Origin: Mesorhizobium mediterraneum
GTDB taxonomy: Bacteria > Pseudomonadota > Alphaproteobacteria > Rhizobiales > Rhizobiaceae
Reading direction: 5' to 3'
DNA: 64,000 bases
NCBI RefSeq assembly: GCF_002284565.1
Contig: NZ_NPKI01000032.1
Location: 390-64,389 of the forward strand
Under the pieces are notes generated by a model. It was not told where the DNA came from and did not search any database. It saw only the letters and a list, made by a program, of their open reading frames with translations. Position 1 is the stretch's first letter. Each line of letters begins with the position of its first letter. Shown here piece by piece: positions 8,613-17,178 of the stretch. Both the position numbers and the translations under genes were made by a program.

Positions 8613-9551
8613 CTATTTGCCCTCCGCGTCGATCCACTGCGAGCGCTGGCGCAGCATCAGGAGGATGAAGGACAGCGCCACGATGACGATGAAGAACACC
8701 ACGGCCATCGCCGAGCCATAGCCAATGTCGTAGTAGGAGAAGGCGGTGTTGTAGAGGTAGATGTTGATGGTTTCCGACGCCGTGCCCGGCCCGCCCTGAG
8801 TCATTGCAAAGATGATGTCGAAGCTCTTCAGCGCATCGATGGTGCGAATGATCAACGCGATCATCAGGAACGGCGCGATCATCGGCAGAGTGAGGTAGCG
8901 GAACTGCTGCCAGGCATTGGCACCATCGATCTCGGCGCTCTCGAAGGGCTCGCGCGGTACCGAGGCCAGCCCGCCCAGCACGATCAGCATCACCAGCGGC
9001 GTCCACTGCCAGGTCTCGACCGCAACCAGCGAAGGGATGACTGTTTTGGCATTAAATATCCATTCCTGCGCCGGGATGCCGACCAGCGATAGCAGGTAGT
9101 TGAGCACGCCGAGCTGGGGATGGAACATCATGGTCCAGACCAGCGCCACGGCAACGGGCGTTGCCATCATCGGCATCACGAAGACGCCGCGCAGCAGGCC
9201 GCGCAGCGGAAACCTGGCGTCGAAGATCAGGGCGGCGACAGTGCCCAGGAACATCGGCGCTGCCACCGACAAGGAGGTGTAGGTCAACGTATGAACCAGG
9301 GATTCCCAGAATCGCGGATCGCTGGCCAGACGGAGATAGTTTTCCATCCCGGCAAAGCTCCGCGACTGGCCGAGCGTCCAGCGGTTGACGCTCATCCAGA
9401 GCGTGAAAGCCCAGGGAAAGACTATCACGGCGCCAACGACGACGAGCGCCGGAACGACGAAGGGCCAGTAGTTGGGAGCCAGCCGGATCGTCTGGCTCCC
9501 TTCAATGGCTTGCGTCGCTACCCCGGTGCGTTCAGGGGCGATGGCGGACAT
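8613..9551 (-). CDS. CUT1 sugar ABC transporter, permease subunit (MalF/UgpA type)
   Basis: 312 residues. A cytoplasmic N-terminus of about 28 residues is followed by six predicted transmembrane helices. The EAA loop is FESAEIDGANAWQQFRYLTLPMIAP. The motif TQGGPGTASETINIYLYNTAF near the C-terminus is a hallmark of MalF/UgpA-like CUT1 permeases. The start codon overlaps the stop of the binding-protein gene by one base (TGATG), so translation is coupled. Partner of the permease at 7791-8612. Confidence 0.92.
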   Translation of the reverse strand: MSAIAPERTGVATQAIEGSQTIRLAPNYWPFVVPALVVVGAVIVFPWAFTLWMSVNRWTLGQSRSFAGMENYLRLASDPRFWESLVHTLTYTSLSVAAPMFLGTVAALIFDARFPLRGLLRGVFVMPMMATPVAVALVWTMMFHPQLGVLNYLLSLVGIPAQEWIFNAKTVIPSLVAVETWQWTPLVMLIVLGGLASVPREPFESAEIDGANAWQQFRYLTLPMIAPFLMIALIIRTIDALKSFDIIFAMTQGGPGTASETINIYLYNTAFSYYDIGYGSAMAVVFFIVIVALSFILLMLRQRSQWIDAEGK

Positions 9552-10885
9552 CAGCCCTGCTCGCTCCTGTCGAGCACCGGCTGGAACTGTTCGGTGGCCT
9601 TCTTCAGCTCTTCGGCAGGATCAGCACCAGCAATCATGTTGGTCAACGCCACGCCGTAGATGTCGCGAAACTCGGTGACCGGGATGATCACCGGCAGCGC
9701 CAGCCGGCTGATATTGCCCGAGCCGACGACGGCATCGAGCCAGCTTGCCGGCATGGTGACGCCTTCGCGCACCTTGGGGTCTTCCAGTATCGACTTGCGG
9801 AAAGGCACGCCGGCGCCGGCCTGAAGCAGGCGCGCGCCCATGGCCGGGGAAACCGCCCACTGACAGAAGAGATAGGCAGCTTCCTTCTTTTCGCTGGAAG
9901 CGGTCACGCCGAGGCCGTCACCAAACGTCCCGGAGGCATGCGCCTTCGGGCCCTTGGGCATCACGCCATAGCCGACCTTGCCGACCACCCGCGACTTTTC
10001 GGGATTCTCCATCGGCGGAGCAAAACCCACGCCATCGAACCACATGCCGATCTTGCCTTGCAGAAAGGCGGACTGCGCTTCAGCCCAATTGAAGCCGGTG
10101 ACGCCAGGAGGGGCGGATTTGGTCATCAGCCTCTGGTAGAGGGCGGCGGCCTCGATCGCCTCGGGCGTTTCGGTGCGCAGCTTTCCCTTGTCGTCGAGCG
10201 GCGTCATGTCGTAGCCGAGCATCAGCGATGTCCACACCGGCGTGTTGGCATTCTTGAGGCCGCGGGCGACGAACCCGAACGTGTTGGTCGACGGATCGGT
10301 CAGCGCTTCGGCGGCGGCGACCATCTGCTCAAACGTTTCAGGGTATTTGAGGCCCTTGGCCTCGAACAGCTCCTTGTTCCAGTAGACGATCCAGTAGTCC
10401 ACCGAGAAGGGCAGCGAACGCAGCACGCCCTGACTGTCCTTGGCGAAAAGCATGCCGGCTTCGGCGAAATCGCCTTCGACCAGCCCAGGATCGGTCAAGG
10501 TCGGGTCGGCGAGATAGCCGGCGATATCGGCCAGCCAGCCACCCTTTTCGAACTGGCGCTTCTGCACGTGATAGCTCAGATGCACGACATCGAAGCTCGG
10601 TTTGCCGGAGCTGAGCTCGATCACGGTCTTCTGCCGCTGCTGCTGTTCCGGCGTCGCCTCGGCATTGACCTTGATGCCGGTCAGCTCCTCGAATTCGGCG
10701 ATATATTTCAGGATGGTGTCGCTGCGCGGGCTTTTGACCAGATTGACGTCGAGCGTCGTGCCGGCAAAACGCTTCCAGTCGACGCTGGCGGAAAAGCTCG
10801 GGCGAAGGCCCGCCAGGCCCGCGGCGAGCGCCGTGGTTCCTGCAAGGACTTGCCTTCTTGTTGGCTTGAACGGATTGGACGACAT
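9551..10885 (-). CDS. CUT1 extracellular solute-binding protein (Tat-exported)
   Basis: 444 residues from the ATG at 10885, which has AAGGGAGG about 8 bases upstream. The N-terminus carries a twin-arginine motif (TRRQVLAG) and a hydrophobic stretch, so export by Tat is likely. The body is a family 1 binding protein: the EFEELTGIKVNAEATP start, a VVHLSYHVQKRQFEKGGWL segment, and SVDYWIVYWNKELFEAKGL in the middle. It captures a carbohydrate in the periplasm for the adjacent permeases. The ligand cannot be read from the sequence; the DHDPS-family gene in the same operon suggests a sugar acid or a sugar degraded by an aldolase-type step. Confidence 0.9.
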   Translation of the reverse strand: MSSNPFKPTRRQVLAGTTALAAGLAGLRPSFSASVDWKRFAGTTLDVNLVKSPRSDTILKYIAEFEELTGIKVNAEATPEQQQRQKTVIELSSGKPSFDVVHLSYHVQKRQFEKGGWLADIAGYLADPTLTDPGLVEGDFAEAGMLFAKDSQGVLRSLPFSVDYWIVYWNKELFEAKGLKYPETFEQMVAAAEALTDPSTNTFGFVARGLKNANTPVWTSLMLGYDMTPLDDKGKLRTETPEAIEAAALYQRLMTKSAPPGVTGFNWAEAQSAFLQGKIGMWFDGVGFAPPMENPEKSRVVGKVGYGVMPKGPKAHASGTFGDGLGVTASSEKKEAAYLFCQWAVSPAMGARLLQAGAGVPFRKSILEDPKVREGVTMPASWLDAVVGSGNISRLALPVIIPVTEFRDIYGVALTNMIAGADPAEELKKATEQFQPVLDRSEQG

Positions 10886-10948
10886 TTCTTCCTCCCTTGG
10901 GTTGCTGTCGTTGTGGATTGCGTCGCGGCAGCCGCGAACCATACGTCC

Positions 10949-11608
10949 TCAGATCTGGAGCGCCAACCGGCGCGCATTGTCGATATGCCGGCTGATCGCC
11001 TCGACAGCCTTTTGTGGGTCGCGGCTCTCGAGCGCTTCGATCACTGTCAGGTGCTCATGCATCACCGGCACGACGCGCCCATCGATACGGAAGCGCTCTT
11101 GGTGGATCAGGCGGATCTTTACCGAATTGACCAGATACGCCTTGGCGATGATCTCGTTGCCTAGCGCATCGATGAAGGTGTCGTGCATCGCCCAATCGAT
11201 GTTCTGGGCCTTGGCTTCCATTTCCGCCGTCGGCGGCTGCGACAACGCTTGAGCCAGCATGTCCTCATGTTCGCGCCGCAGGCGGGCGAGTTCGGCGTCG
11301 GAGGCGTTGACGGTGAATAGCGCCACCGCTTCGCGCTCCATGAACAGGCGGAACTGAAAAGCCTCGCGGATCAGGCTGATATCAATATGGGCGATCTGCA
11401 TGCCGCGCTGCGGGATGGTCATCAGAAGCCCCTCGGCTTCGAGCCGCGGCACGATCTCGCGGATGGCGCCAAGCGGCAACCCGGTAAAGGCAACCAGTTC
11501 GCGCTGCGACACGAACTGTCCCGGCCGCAGATCACGAGCCAGCAAATGCCGCGTGAAGCTGGCATAGGCTTTTTCCCTGAGGGTGGCCGGTTCGCTGCTG
11601 TCGTCCAT
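10949..11608 (-). CDS. GntR-family transcriptional regulator (FCD/FadR subfamily)
   Basis: 219 residues. N-terminal winged helix (about 8-75; GQFVSQRELVAFTGLPLGAIREIVPRLEAEGLL, the recognition-helix pattern of GntR proteins) and a C-terminal all-helical FCD ligand domain (about 85-215) with histidines (MHDTFIDALGN, VMHEHLTVIEAL) in the usual metal-binding positions. It sits inside the operon between the lyase and the binding protein, so it probably controls this operon in response to a pathway intermediate. The palindrome at 12560-12571 is its likely operator. FCD proteins commonly act as repressors released by organic or sugar acids. Confidence 0.88.
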   Translation of the reverse strand: MDDSSEPATLREKAYASFTRHLLARDLRPGQFVSQRELVAFTGLPLGAIREIVPRLEAEGLLMTIPQRGMQIAHIDISLIREAFQFRLFMEREAVALFTVNASDAELARLRREHEDMLAQALSQPPTAEMEAKAQNIDWAMHDTFIDALGNEIIAKAYLVNSVKIRLIHQERFRIDGRVVPVMHEHLTVIEALESRDPQKAVEAISRHIDNARRLALQI

Positions 11609-11631
11609 TTCAGCGGTTTCTTCCTTGCCGG

Positions 11632-12516
11632 TCAGGCCGGCTCTGTCGCAAACAGCCTGTCATAGGCAGCAGTAAGCTGTTGCCGCCCCTGCGCAGCGAT
11701 CGGCTCGAGCGGCGGACGGACCGCCAGCCAGCGCTCGTCGCCGGTCTTGCACGCCACCATGACCTTCACCGCCGGGGTGACCGGATATTTGAGCAATTCG
11801 AGCACGAAGCTCTCGACGCGGGCGTCGTCGCGCCCGTCCTCGGCCATGGCGCGGATTTCACCGGTGACGAAATTGGCCATGCCGGAAATGGCGCCTTGCC
11901 CGCCCTGGCGCACACTTCTCGCCAAATGCCGCTCGTCGCCGATTAGAATCACCAGGTCGCCATGGGCCTTTAGCAACGCCTCGCTATAGCTCCAGTCGCC
12001 ACCCGAATCCTTTACACCGGCGATCACGCCGGGGAAGGCCGCACGCAGCCGACCGATCAGGCTAAGCGGGAGCGGCACCATGGTGACAGAAGGGATGTTG
12101 TAAAGCAGGACACCGCGAGCCAGCGGGCCGAGCGCGGCGAAGACGGCGGAAAACCATCCGAACAGCCCGTCCTCGCCGACATTCTTGAAGTAGCTCGGCG
12201 GGGCCAGCAGTATGTTGCGGACGCCGAGCTGCAAGGCGTGCCGCGCCTGTTCGGCGGCGTCTTCGGCCGCATCGACCAGCACGCCGGCGACGAGCTGATG
12301 CGCCGCAATGCCGGCGGCAAGCATGGCTTCGGTGACAATCCGCCGCTCTCCAGTCCCCACCGAGGCGCCTTCCCCCGTGGTGCCGAAGAGCGTTGCGCTG
12401 CTGCATCCGGCGCCAAGGCAAGCCCGGGCTTGCGCGACCATGGGAGAGATGGCGATTTGCCCGGACGCATCAAAAGGCGTGGTGAGGGCAACCGAAAGAC
12501 CAAAGCGCGAAGCCAC
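11632..12516 (-). CDS. dihydrodipicolinate synthase / N-acetylneuraminate lyase family protein
   Basis: 294 residues. The GTG at 12516 was chosen because GGAG lies 9 bases upstream; longer in-frame starts up to 12558 would nearly touch the palindrome at 12560. TIM-barrel hallmarks are present: LFGTTGEGASV (phosphate or carboxylate loop), the catalytic Tyr in LLYNIPS and the Schiff-base Lys in AGVKDSGGDWSY. Family members cleave or form 2-keto acids (DapA, NanA, KDG aldolase, ketodeoxyglucarate dehydratase). In an operon with a sugar importer and an FCD regulator, a catabolic aldolase or dehydratase is more likely than lysine biosynthesis. The exact reaction is unknown. Confidence 0.82.
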   Translation of the reverse strand: MASRFGLSVALTTPFDASGQIAISPMVAQARACLGAGCSSATLFGTTGEGASVGTGERRIVTEAMLAAGIAAHQLVAGVLVDAAEDAAEQARHALQLGVRNILLAPPSYFKNVGEDGLFGWFSAVFAALGPLARGVLLYNIPSVTMVPLPLSLIGRLRAAFPGVIAGVKDSGGDWSYSEALLKAHGDLVILIGDERHLARSVRQGGQGAISGMANFVTGEIRAMAEDGRDDARVESFVLELLKYPVTPAVKVMVACKTGDERWLAVRPPLEPIAAQGRQQLTAAYDRLFATEPA

Positions 12517-12559
12517 TGCTATTTTCTCCAGATGTCGATCTGCAAGCACGGCTAACACG

Positions 12560-12571
12560 CTAACATGTTAG
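12560..12571. promoter_or_regulatory. candidate operator of the lyase-GntR-ABC operon
   Basis: CTAACATGTTAG is a perfect 12-bp palindrome 44 bases upstream of the chosen start of the first operon gene (minus strand). Position and symmetry fit a binding site for the GntR regulator encoded in the operon. This is inferred; no second copy was found. Confidence 0.5.
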
Positions 12572-12697
12572 TTGTAAATTGCAGCAGTGTCTTTTTCGAA
12601 ACGCTGGCGATATCGAGAGTCGGACATGAACAGAGAGGTTTCGCGCGTGACGCTTTTCGGCGGTGCGACCAGGCACACCGCCCAGGGCCGATCCGCC

Positions 12698-13984
12698 CTA
12701 CTGTCCCGTCGCGCCTGCGTAGATGTCGAGGACACGGGTGATGCTGCCGATCAGAAGGTCGTGCGCGAAAGGTTTGATCCGGCCTGCCGCAACCTCGGCG
12801 TCGAGCTGCCCCAGATACTGGCTGACAAGAGGCCGGGGAATGTCCTTTTCGCCCAGCACATCCAATAGCTTTTGCGTGGCGCGCTGCGCGTCCGGCGTCG
12901 GCCAGTAGTAGCGGATGCGGTCGCTGAACGAGAAATGCCGCTGCACGCGCTGCTCTTCCGGCGTGGCCGGATAGTATTTCTGCCAATTGTCCGGCGACGC
13001 CAGCATGATGCGCTCCATCGCGACAGGCAGGCTTTCACGCGAAGGGTCAGGCGCGAGCACATCGGCGATGTGGCTGAGCCCGTACAGCGCCTCGCGAAGC
13101 GCGAAGGTCAGCCAGGGGCCGACCTTGAGGATGGCAAAACCATCGCGCACGAGAGCGTTGAGCGCTTCGGTCGGCTGGTAGTCGGTCGAATGCGCCTCAA
13201 AAACGAATTGCGGCACGCGGTCGAGCACCGCCACCAATTCAGTCGCCTTGGCCGGCGCATAGGGCACGATCTCGGCGTTGCCGAACTCGACACCAGGCTG
13301 GACGACGACGCCGATCGCACGGCCAAAAGCGTCGTCGAGGCCGGCGCGGGAAAACGCTCGGGCGTGTACCTCTACGGTGCGCAAAGCATCGTCGGGCGCC
13401 GTCACATGCAGGTGGTCGAGCGCCTCCAGCGCACCGCCCGGCACCGGCACTTCGGTGCCGATGACGTAGACCGGTCTTTCGCCGCCTGCCCGCTCGACCG
13501 CCGCCTCGGCGATTGCGGCAAGTTCGGCCGCCCGCGCGGCGATGGTCTCGTCGGCAAGCACGGCAGGATCGTCGGCGCAGGCCATGCTCGTATCCAGATG
13601 CATCTTGGTGAAGCCGGCGCTCGCATAGGCATCGATCATCGCCGCGGCGTTCTTCATGGCGGCGGCAGCAGCCATGTGTTTCCACGGATTGGGTCCAAGA
13701 TGATCGCCGCCAAGGATCAGGCGATCGACCGGGAAACCCGCTTTCTTCGCATGCGCCTCGACGAAGCTGCGGAAGTCGGGCGGCGTCATCCCGGTGTAGC
13801 CACCCTCATGGTTGACCTGGTTGCAGGTGGCCTCGATCAGAACATCCGCATGCCGCGCCGCGCCATGACGCAAGGCGGCCTCGATCACCAGCGGATGCGC
13901 CGAGCAGACCGAGGCGATGCCGCTTCTCGCGCCTGCAGCGCGCCTGGCCGCAATGTTTGCAAACCTCTGCGTCGCGGCACTCAC
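12698..13984 (-). CDS. D-tagatose-bisphosphate aldolase non-catalytic subunit family (GatZ/KbaZ-like)
   Basis: 428 residues, the normal length for GatZ/KbaZ. Family features are visible along the whole chain: GIASVCSAHPLVIEAAL at the start, LIEATCNQVNHEGGYTGMTP, LILGGDHLGPNPW, KMHLDTSMACADD, YVIGTEVPVPGG, EAHSTDYQP and a late SDRIRYYWP block. In enterobacteria GatZ/KbaZ is needed for stability and full activity of the class II aldolase GatY/KbaY, which splits tagatose 1,6-bisphosphate. No GatY/KbaY homologue is in this window. In alphaproteobacteria these proteins occur in hexitol and tagatose pathways with a PfkB kinase, as here. The gene overlaps the kinase gene by 4 bp (ATGA). Confidence 0.88.
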   Translation of the reverse strand: MSAATQRFANIAARRAAGARSGIASVCSAHPLVIEAALRHGAARHADVLIEATCNQVNHEGGYTGMTPPDFRSFVEAHAKKAGFPVDRLILGGDHLGPNPWKHMAAAAAMKNAAAMIDAYASAGFTKMHLDTSMACADDPAVLADETIAARAAELAAIAEAAVERAGGERPVYVIGTEVPVPGGALEALDHLHVTAPDDALRTVEVHARAFSRAGLDDAFGRAIGVVVQPGVEFGNAEIVPYAPAKATELVAVLDRVPQFVFEAHSTDYQPTEALNALVRDGFAILKVGPWLTFALREALYGLSHIADVLAPDPSRESLPVAMERIMLASPDNWQKYYPATPEEQRVQRHFSFSDRIRYYWPTPDAQRATQKLLDVLGEKDIPRPLVSQYLGQLDAEVAAGRIKPFAHDLLIGSITRVLDIYAGATGQ

Positions 13985-14928
13985 TGCATGTTCTTCCCTG
14001 TGGCGATGAAGGCTTCGACCGCTTCAAGCGGGAAAATGCCCTCCATCGGTCCCTTGCGGGTGACAGCGAGCGCACCGCAGGCATTGGCAATCCGCATTGC
14101 GTCTGCGGGAGCCGCCCCGCGCAACCAGAACGAGACGAAAGCAGCACCGAAGCAATCGCCCGCGCCGGTCGGATCGACCTCGTCGACGGCAAAGCCGGGT
14201 GAGGCGACCGTGCCGTGGCGATCATGATAGGTGGCGCCCGCGGCGCCTTTCTTCAGGACGATGCAGGACAGGCCACGGTTCAGCAATTCGTCGACCGCGC
14301 CCTTCTCGTCCTTGGCGGATGAAAACAGGAAGAGCTCCTCACCGCTCGGCAGGAAGATATCGGCTCGCGCCAGCACATGGTCGAGCGCCGTGCGCATGCC
14401 GGAAGCTTGCATGATCTCGCGGCGGATGTTCGGATCGAAGGACACGGTTCCACCCCCGGCCTTGACAGTCTCGATCGCCGATAGCGCCACCGCGATGGCG
14501 CGGTCGGAAAACAGCGACGAGCCCATGACATGGACGTGATCGGCACTGGCGAGCAGCTTCGTTGCCGCCGTGTCGGTCTCGATCAGGCCGGAGGCGCTGT
14601 TGGCGATGTTGAAGACGAAATGCCGGCTGGCGTCGGCCCGGTAGGTGACGAAGGCCGTGCCCGTCGCCTGGCCCGTGTGAACCGCGATCGCCGACACGTC
14701 GGCGCCAAGCGTCCGCAGCCGCTCGATGTTCAGCCTGCCGAAATCGTCGTCGCCGACGGCGCCGATGAGGCCGGCCGGCTGGCCGAGCGCCGCCGCCTGG
14801 CCGATGAAGATGGCGGGCGCTCCGGACGGGTAGGGCCCAAGCAGCGGACCAGGCTCGAGAAAGCTCTGGCCGATCCGCTCGGCCATGATCTCGACGAGTA
14901 TCTCGCCGGCACTGACCAGCTTCTTCAT
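13981..14928 (-). CDS. PfkB-family sugar kinase (tagatose/ketohexose kinase-like)
   Basis: 315 residues. Ribokinase-fold hallmarks: N-terminal LVSAGEILVEI, GPYPSGAPAIFIGQAAALG, GAVGDDDFGR (first PfkB signature) and the C-terminal DPTGAGDCFGAAFV signature holding the catalytic Asp and the anion hole. A FDPNIRREI segment and LPSGEEL are typical of the KDG/fructokinase branch. It phosphorylates a sugar with ATP in the cytoplasm. The 4-bp overlap with the GatZ-like gene suggests a ketohexose such as tagatose as substrate, as proposed for related alphaproteobacterial gene pairs. First gene of the minus-strand pair, divergent from the LacI gene. Confidence 0.85.
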   Translation of the reverse strand: MKKLVSAGEILVEIMAERIGQSFLEPGPLLGPYPSGAPAIFIGQAAALGQPAGLIGAVGDDDFGRLNIERLRTLGADVSAIAVHTGQATGTAFVTYRADASRHFVFNIANSASGLIETDTAATKLLASADHVHVMGSSLFSDRAIAVALSAIETVKAGGGTVSFDPNIRREIMQASGMRTALDHVLARADIFLPSGEELFLFSSAKDEKGAVDELLNRGLSCIVLKKGAAGATYHDRHGTVASPGFAVDEVDPTGAGDCFGAAFVSFWLRGAAPADAMRIANACGALAVTRKGPMEGIFPLEAVEAFIATGKNMQ

Positions 14929-15048
14929 CTCGCGGAATCCCTCCCGGCATTTCGCCCGGCCTCGCTTCGGATGAACCGCGCGAGCTCTTTCCGGGTGATA
15001 CGAATTTCGAATTCGCCCACTGGAAGTGAATACGGCTTGTGCTTTTTC

Positions 15049-15070
15049 GCGTCAATTAATAAATTTACGC
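15049..15070. promoter_or_regulatory. everted operator-like half-sites in the kinase/LacI divergent promoter
   Basis: A 22-bp imperfect palindrome: GCGTCAA, 8 bp of A/T, then TTTACGC (18 of 22 positions symmetric). The half-sites are the reverse complements of the TTGACGC and GCGTAAA halves that form the site at 18410-18423, here facing outward. The surrounding 14929-15173 region separates the divergent kinase and LacI genes and is AT-rich for this genome. A LacI-family site is inferred. Confidence 0.45.
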
Positions 15071-15173
15071 ATGGAAACTGCTGGAATTGTCTGTAAAGTT
15101 TCGACTTGCGGTTGCACGCCAGCGCACCGTATGTAGGGAACCGGGCAGCGCTGAGGAACGGCGCGAGGGAATA

Positions 15174-16196
15174 ATGCCGATGACGCACAAGACGATGGAG
15201 GATTTTGCTCGCTCTTGCGGCGTCTCCAGGCCGACGCTGTCGAAATATTTTGATGATCCGACCAGTGTCAAGCCGGCGACACGGCAGCGGATCGAGGTGG
15301 CGCTGCGCGCGTCCGACTACCAGCCCAATCTCTTTGCGCGCAACCTGAACCGAAAGCGGACCCGCAGCATCGGCATCGTGGTGCCGACGGTCGCCGATCC
15401 CTTCTATTCCGAGATGGTCAGCCGCATCGAACTCAGGCTGCGCGATGAGGGCTACTGGCCGATCGTGATCTCCTCGCATGGCTCGCGCGAGCTCGAAGTG
15501 GAAGCGACACGAACCATTCTTTCGCTGAAAGTTTCCGGCGCGTTGATTGCGCCGCTTGGGCTGCGTTCGGACCACCGCACGCTGGAGAAGCTTACACAGG
15601 CGATCCCAATCGTCTATTTCGATACCTATCTCGAAGGCAGCACGCCGTTCGTCGGCAACAACAATGCCCAGAGCGTCTCGACGATCGTCGAGTATCTCAC
15701 CCGCTCCGGCGACGCGCCGGTCTATTTCGACATCCCGCATGTCAACCACAACTCGCCAGAACGAGTAAACAGCTATGTCGCCACCATGCAGCGGCTCGGC
15801 CATGAGCCAGTCATCATCGGCAACACCGAAGACTATACTTGGGATTTCGAGCGGATCGGCTACGAGCAGATGGAAAAGATGCTCGGCAATGGTGGCCTGC
15901 CGGGAAAGACCATCCTGTGCGCCAACGACCGTCTCGCCTTCGGCGTGATGGCTGCCGCCTATTCGCAAGGCCGCAAAGTCGGTCGCAGAGGCGATTGCGA
16001 CCTGCGGGTCGCGGCCCATGATGATCATCCGCTAAGCCGCTATACCTGTCCTGCCCTCACCACCATGGCGCAGGATTTCGCGTCCATGGCGGGACGCAGC
16101 GTCGAGACGCTGCTGACCTTGCTGGACGAGGACGACGCGGCAGTTGCCCCCAAGGTCAGTCTCGACGCGACTCTGGTCATGCGTCAGTCGGCCTGA
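15174..16196 (+). CDS. LacI-family transcriptional regulator
   Basis: 340 residues from the ATG at 15174, with GAGGGA directly upstream. N-terminal LacI helix-turn-helix (KTMEDFARSCGVSRPTLSKYFDD, about 6-28) and hinge region (ASDYQPNLFARNLNRKRTRSIGIVVPTVADPFYSEM), then a periplasmic-binding-type sensor domain to the C-terminus. It is divergent from the kinase/GatZ pair and close to the two sugar operons at 18485 and 28379, whose promoters share a CpG-centred palindrome of the LacI-operator kind. It may therefore control all of them; this is inference. The 3' end overlaps the convergent esterase gene by 20 bp. Confidence 0.9.
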   Translation: MPMTHKTMEDFARSCGVSRPTLSKYFDDPTSVKPATRQRIEVALRASDYQPNLFARNLNRKRTRSIGIVVPTVADPFYSEMVSRIELRLRDEGYWPIVISSHGSRELEVEATRTILSLKVSGALIAPLGLRSDHRTLEKLTQAIPIVYFDTYLEGSTPFVGNNNAQSVSTIVEYLTRSGDAPVYFDIPHVNHNSPERVNSYVATMQRLGHEPVIIGNTEDYTWDFERIGYEQMEKMLGNGGLPGKTILCANDRLAFGVMAAAYSQGRKVGRRGDCDLRVAAHDDHPLSRYTCPALTTMAQDFASMAGRSVETLLTLLDEDDAAVAPKVSLDATLVMRQSA

Positions 16197-17160
16197 GCGT
16201 TCCAAAGGCAGGATCGAAGCCGCGCCATGCGGCAACCGCTGCGCCAACCGCTTGCCTCGCCGCCGGGCCGTGGCGGCCCATCGAGACGAAGCCGTGTATC
16301 TGGCCGGGCCAGCGCCGCAGCACGACCCGCACGCCGTCATCCACCAGACGCTTGGCATAAGCCTCGCCTTCGTCGGCGAGGATGTCATGACCGGCGATTG
16401 CGACAAAAGCCGGCGCTATGCCGGCAAGGCTTGCGGCCTTGAGCGGCGACACGCGCCAGTCGTCGATATCGCCGGCATCCCTGATATAGTGTTCGCGGAA
16501 CCAGGCCATGGTCGCCGATGTCAGACCGTAGCCCTCGGCAAAGCGGCGATAGCTGTCTGCCGCCTGCGAGGCGTCCGTGTTCGGATAGAACAGCAGTTGC
16601 GCGGTCGGCGGGTTCTTGTCGCCGCGCGCAAGCAGGCAAAGCACGGTGGCGAGATTGCCGCCGGCGCTGTCGCCGGCGACAGCGATCCTTCCTGCATCGA
16701 TGCCGAGATCGCCCGCGCCGTTCTGCATGAAAGAAAGTGCAGCGCGGCAGTCCTCGATCGCCGCCGGGAATTTGTGCTCCGGCGCCAGCCGGTAGTCGGG
16801 CGAGACGACGGCGCACGCCGCCATATTGGCAAACCACCGGCAGATCTCGTCATGCGACTCGAGATTGCCGATCACCCAGCCGCCGCCATGCAGATAGAGC
16901 AGCGCCGGGGCAGCGGCCCCGACCGCGCCCTGTCCGCGATAGATCCTGAGCGTCAACGAGCCGCAAGGGCCGGCGATGGTGCGCTCGGTCAGTGAGCCGA
17001 CCGGCTTGCGCTCGCCCTGGAGTGCCGGAAAGTCCTGCTCATAGGCGCGGCGCGCCTCTTCAGGCGTGCCGCTTTCGAACGGCGGGGCTGCCGCTTCTCG
17101 CCCAAGGTCGAGCACATGCCGGGCCTCTGGATCGAGCAGGGGCGAAAGCGAGGTCGTCAT
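16177..17160 (-). CDS. alpha/beta hydrolase of the hormone-sensitive-lipase (HSL) family
   Basis: 327 residues, typical for HSL/family IV esterases. The oxyanion motif HGGGW (in LLYLHGGGWVIGN), nucleophile motif GDSAGG (in IAVAGDSAGGNLA), acid residue in the GHDILADEGEAY segment and catalytic His in GQIHGFVSMG are all present. It should hydrolyse short-chain carboxyl esters in the cytoplasm; no signal peptide is visible. It lies downstream of a Gfo/Idh/MocA gene on the same strand (18-bp gap), so the two are probably cotranscribed. The natural substrate could be an acylated sugar, given the neighbourhood. Confidence 0.88.
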   Translation of the reverse strand: MTTSLSPLLDPEARHVLDLGREAAAPPFESGTPEEARRAYEQDFPALQGERKPVGSLTERTIAGPCGSLTLRIYRGQGAVGAAAPALLYLHGGGWVIGNLESHDEICRWFANMAACAVVSPDYRLAPEHKFPAAIEDCRAALSFMQNGAGDLGIDAGRIAVAGDSAGGNLATVLCLLARGDKNPPTAQLLFYPNTDASQAADSYRRFAEGYGLTSATMAWFREHYIRDAGDIDDWRVSPLKAASLAGIAPAFVAIAGHDILADEGEAYAKRLVDDGVRVVLRRWPGQIHGFVSMGRHGPAARQAVGAAVAAWRGFDPAFGTLRPTDA

Positions 17161-17178
17161 CGTAAGTGTCCTCCGATA

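Noticed and set aside
12872..14227. Open frame of 451 codons on the plus strand
   Set aside because: Opposes the GatZ-like and kinase genes, which have strong motifs; no start signal.
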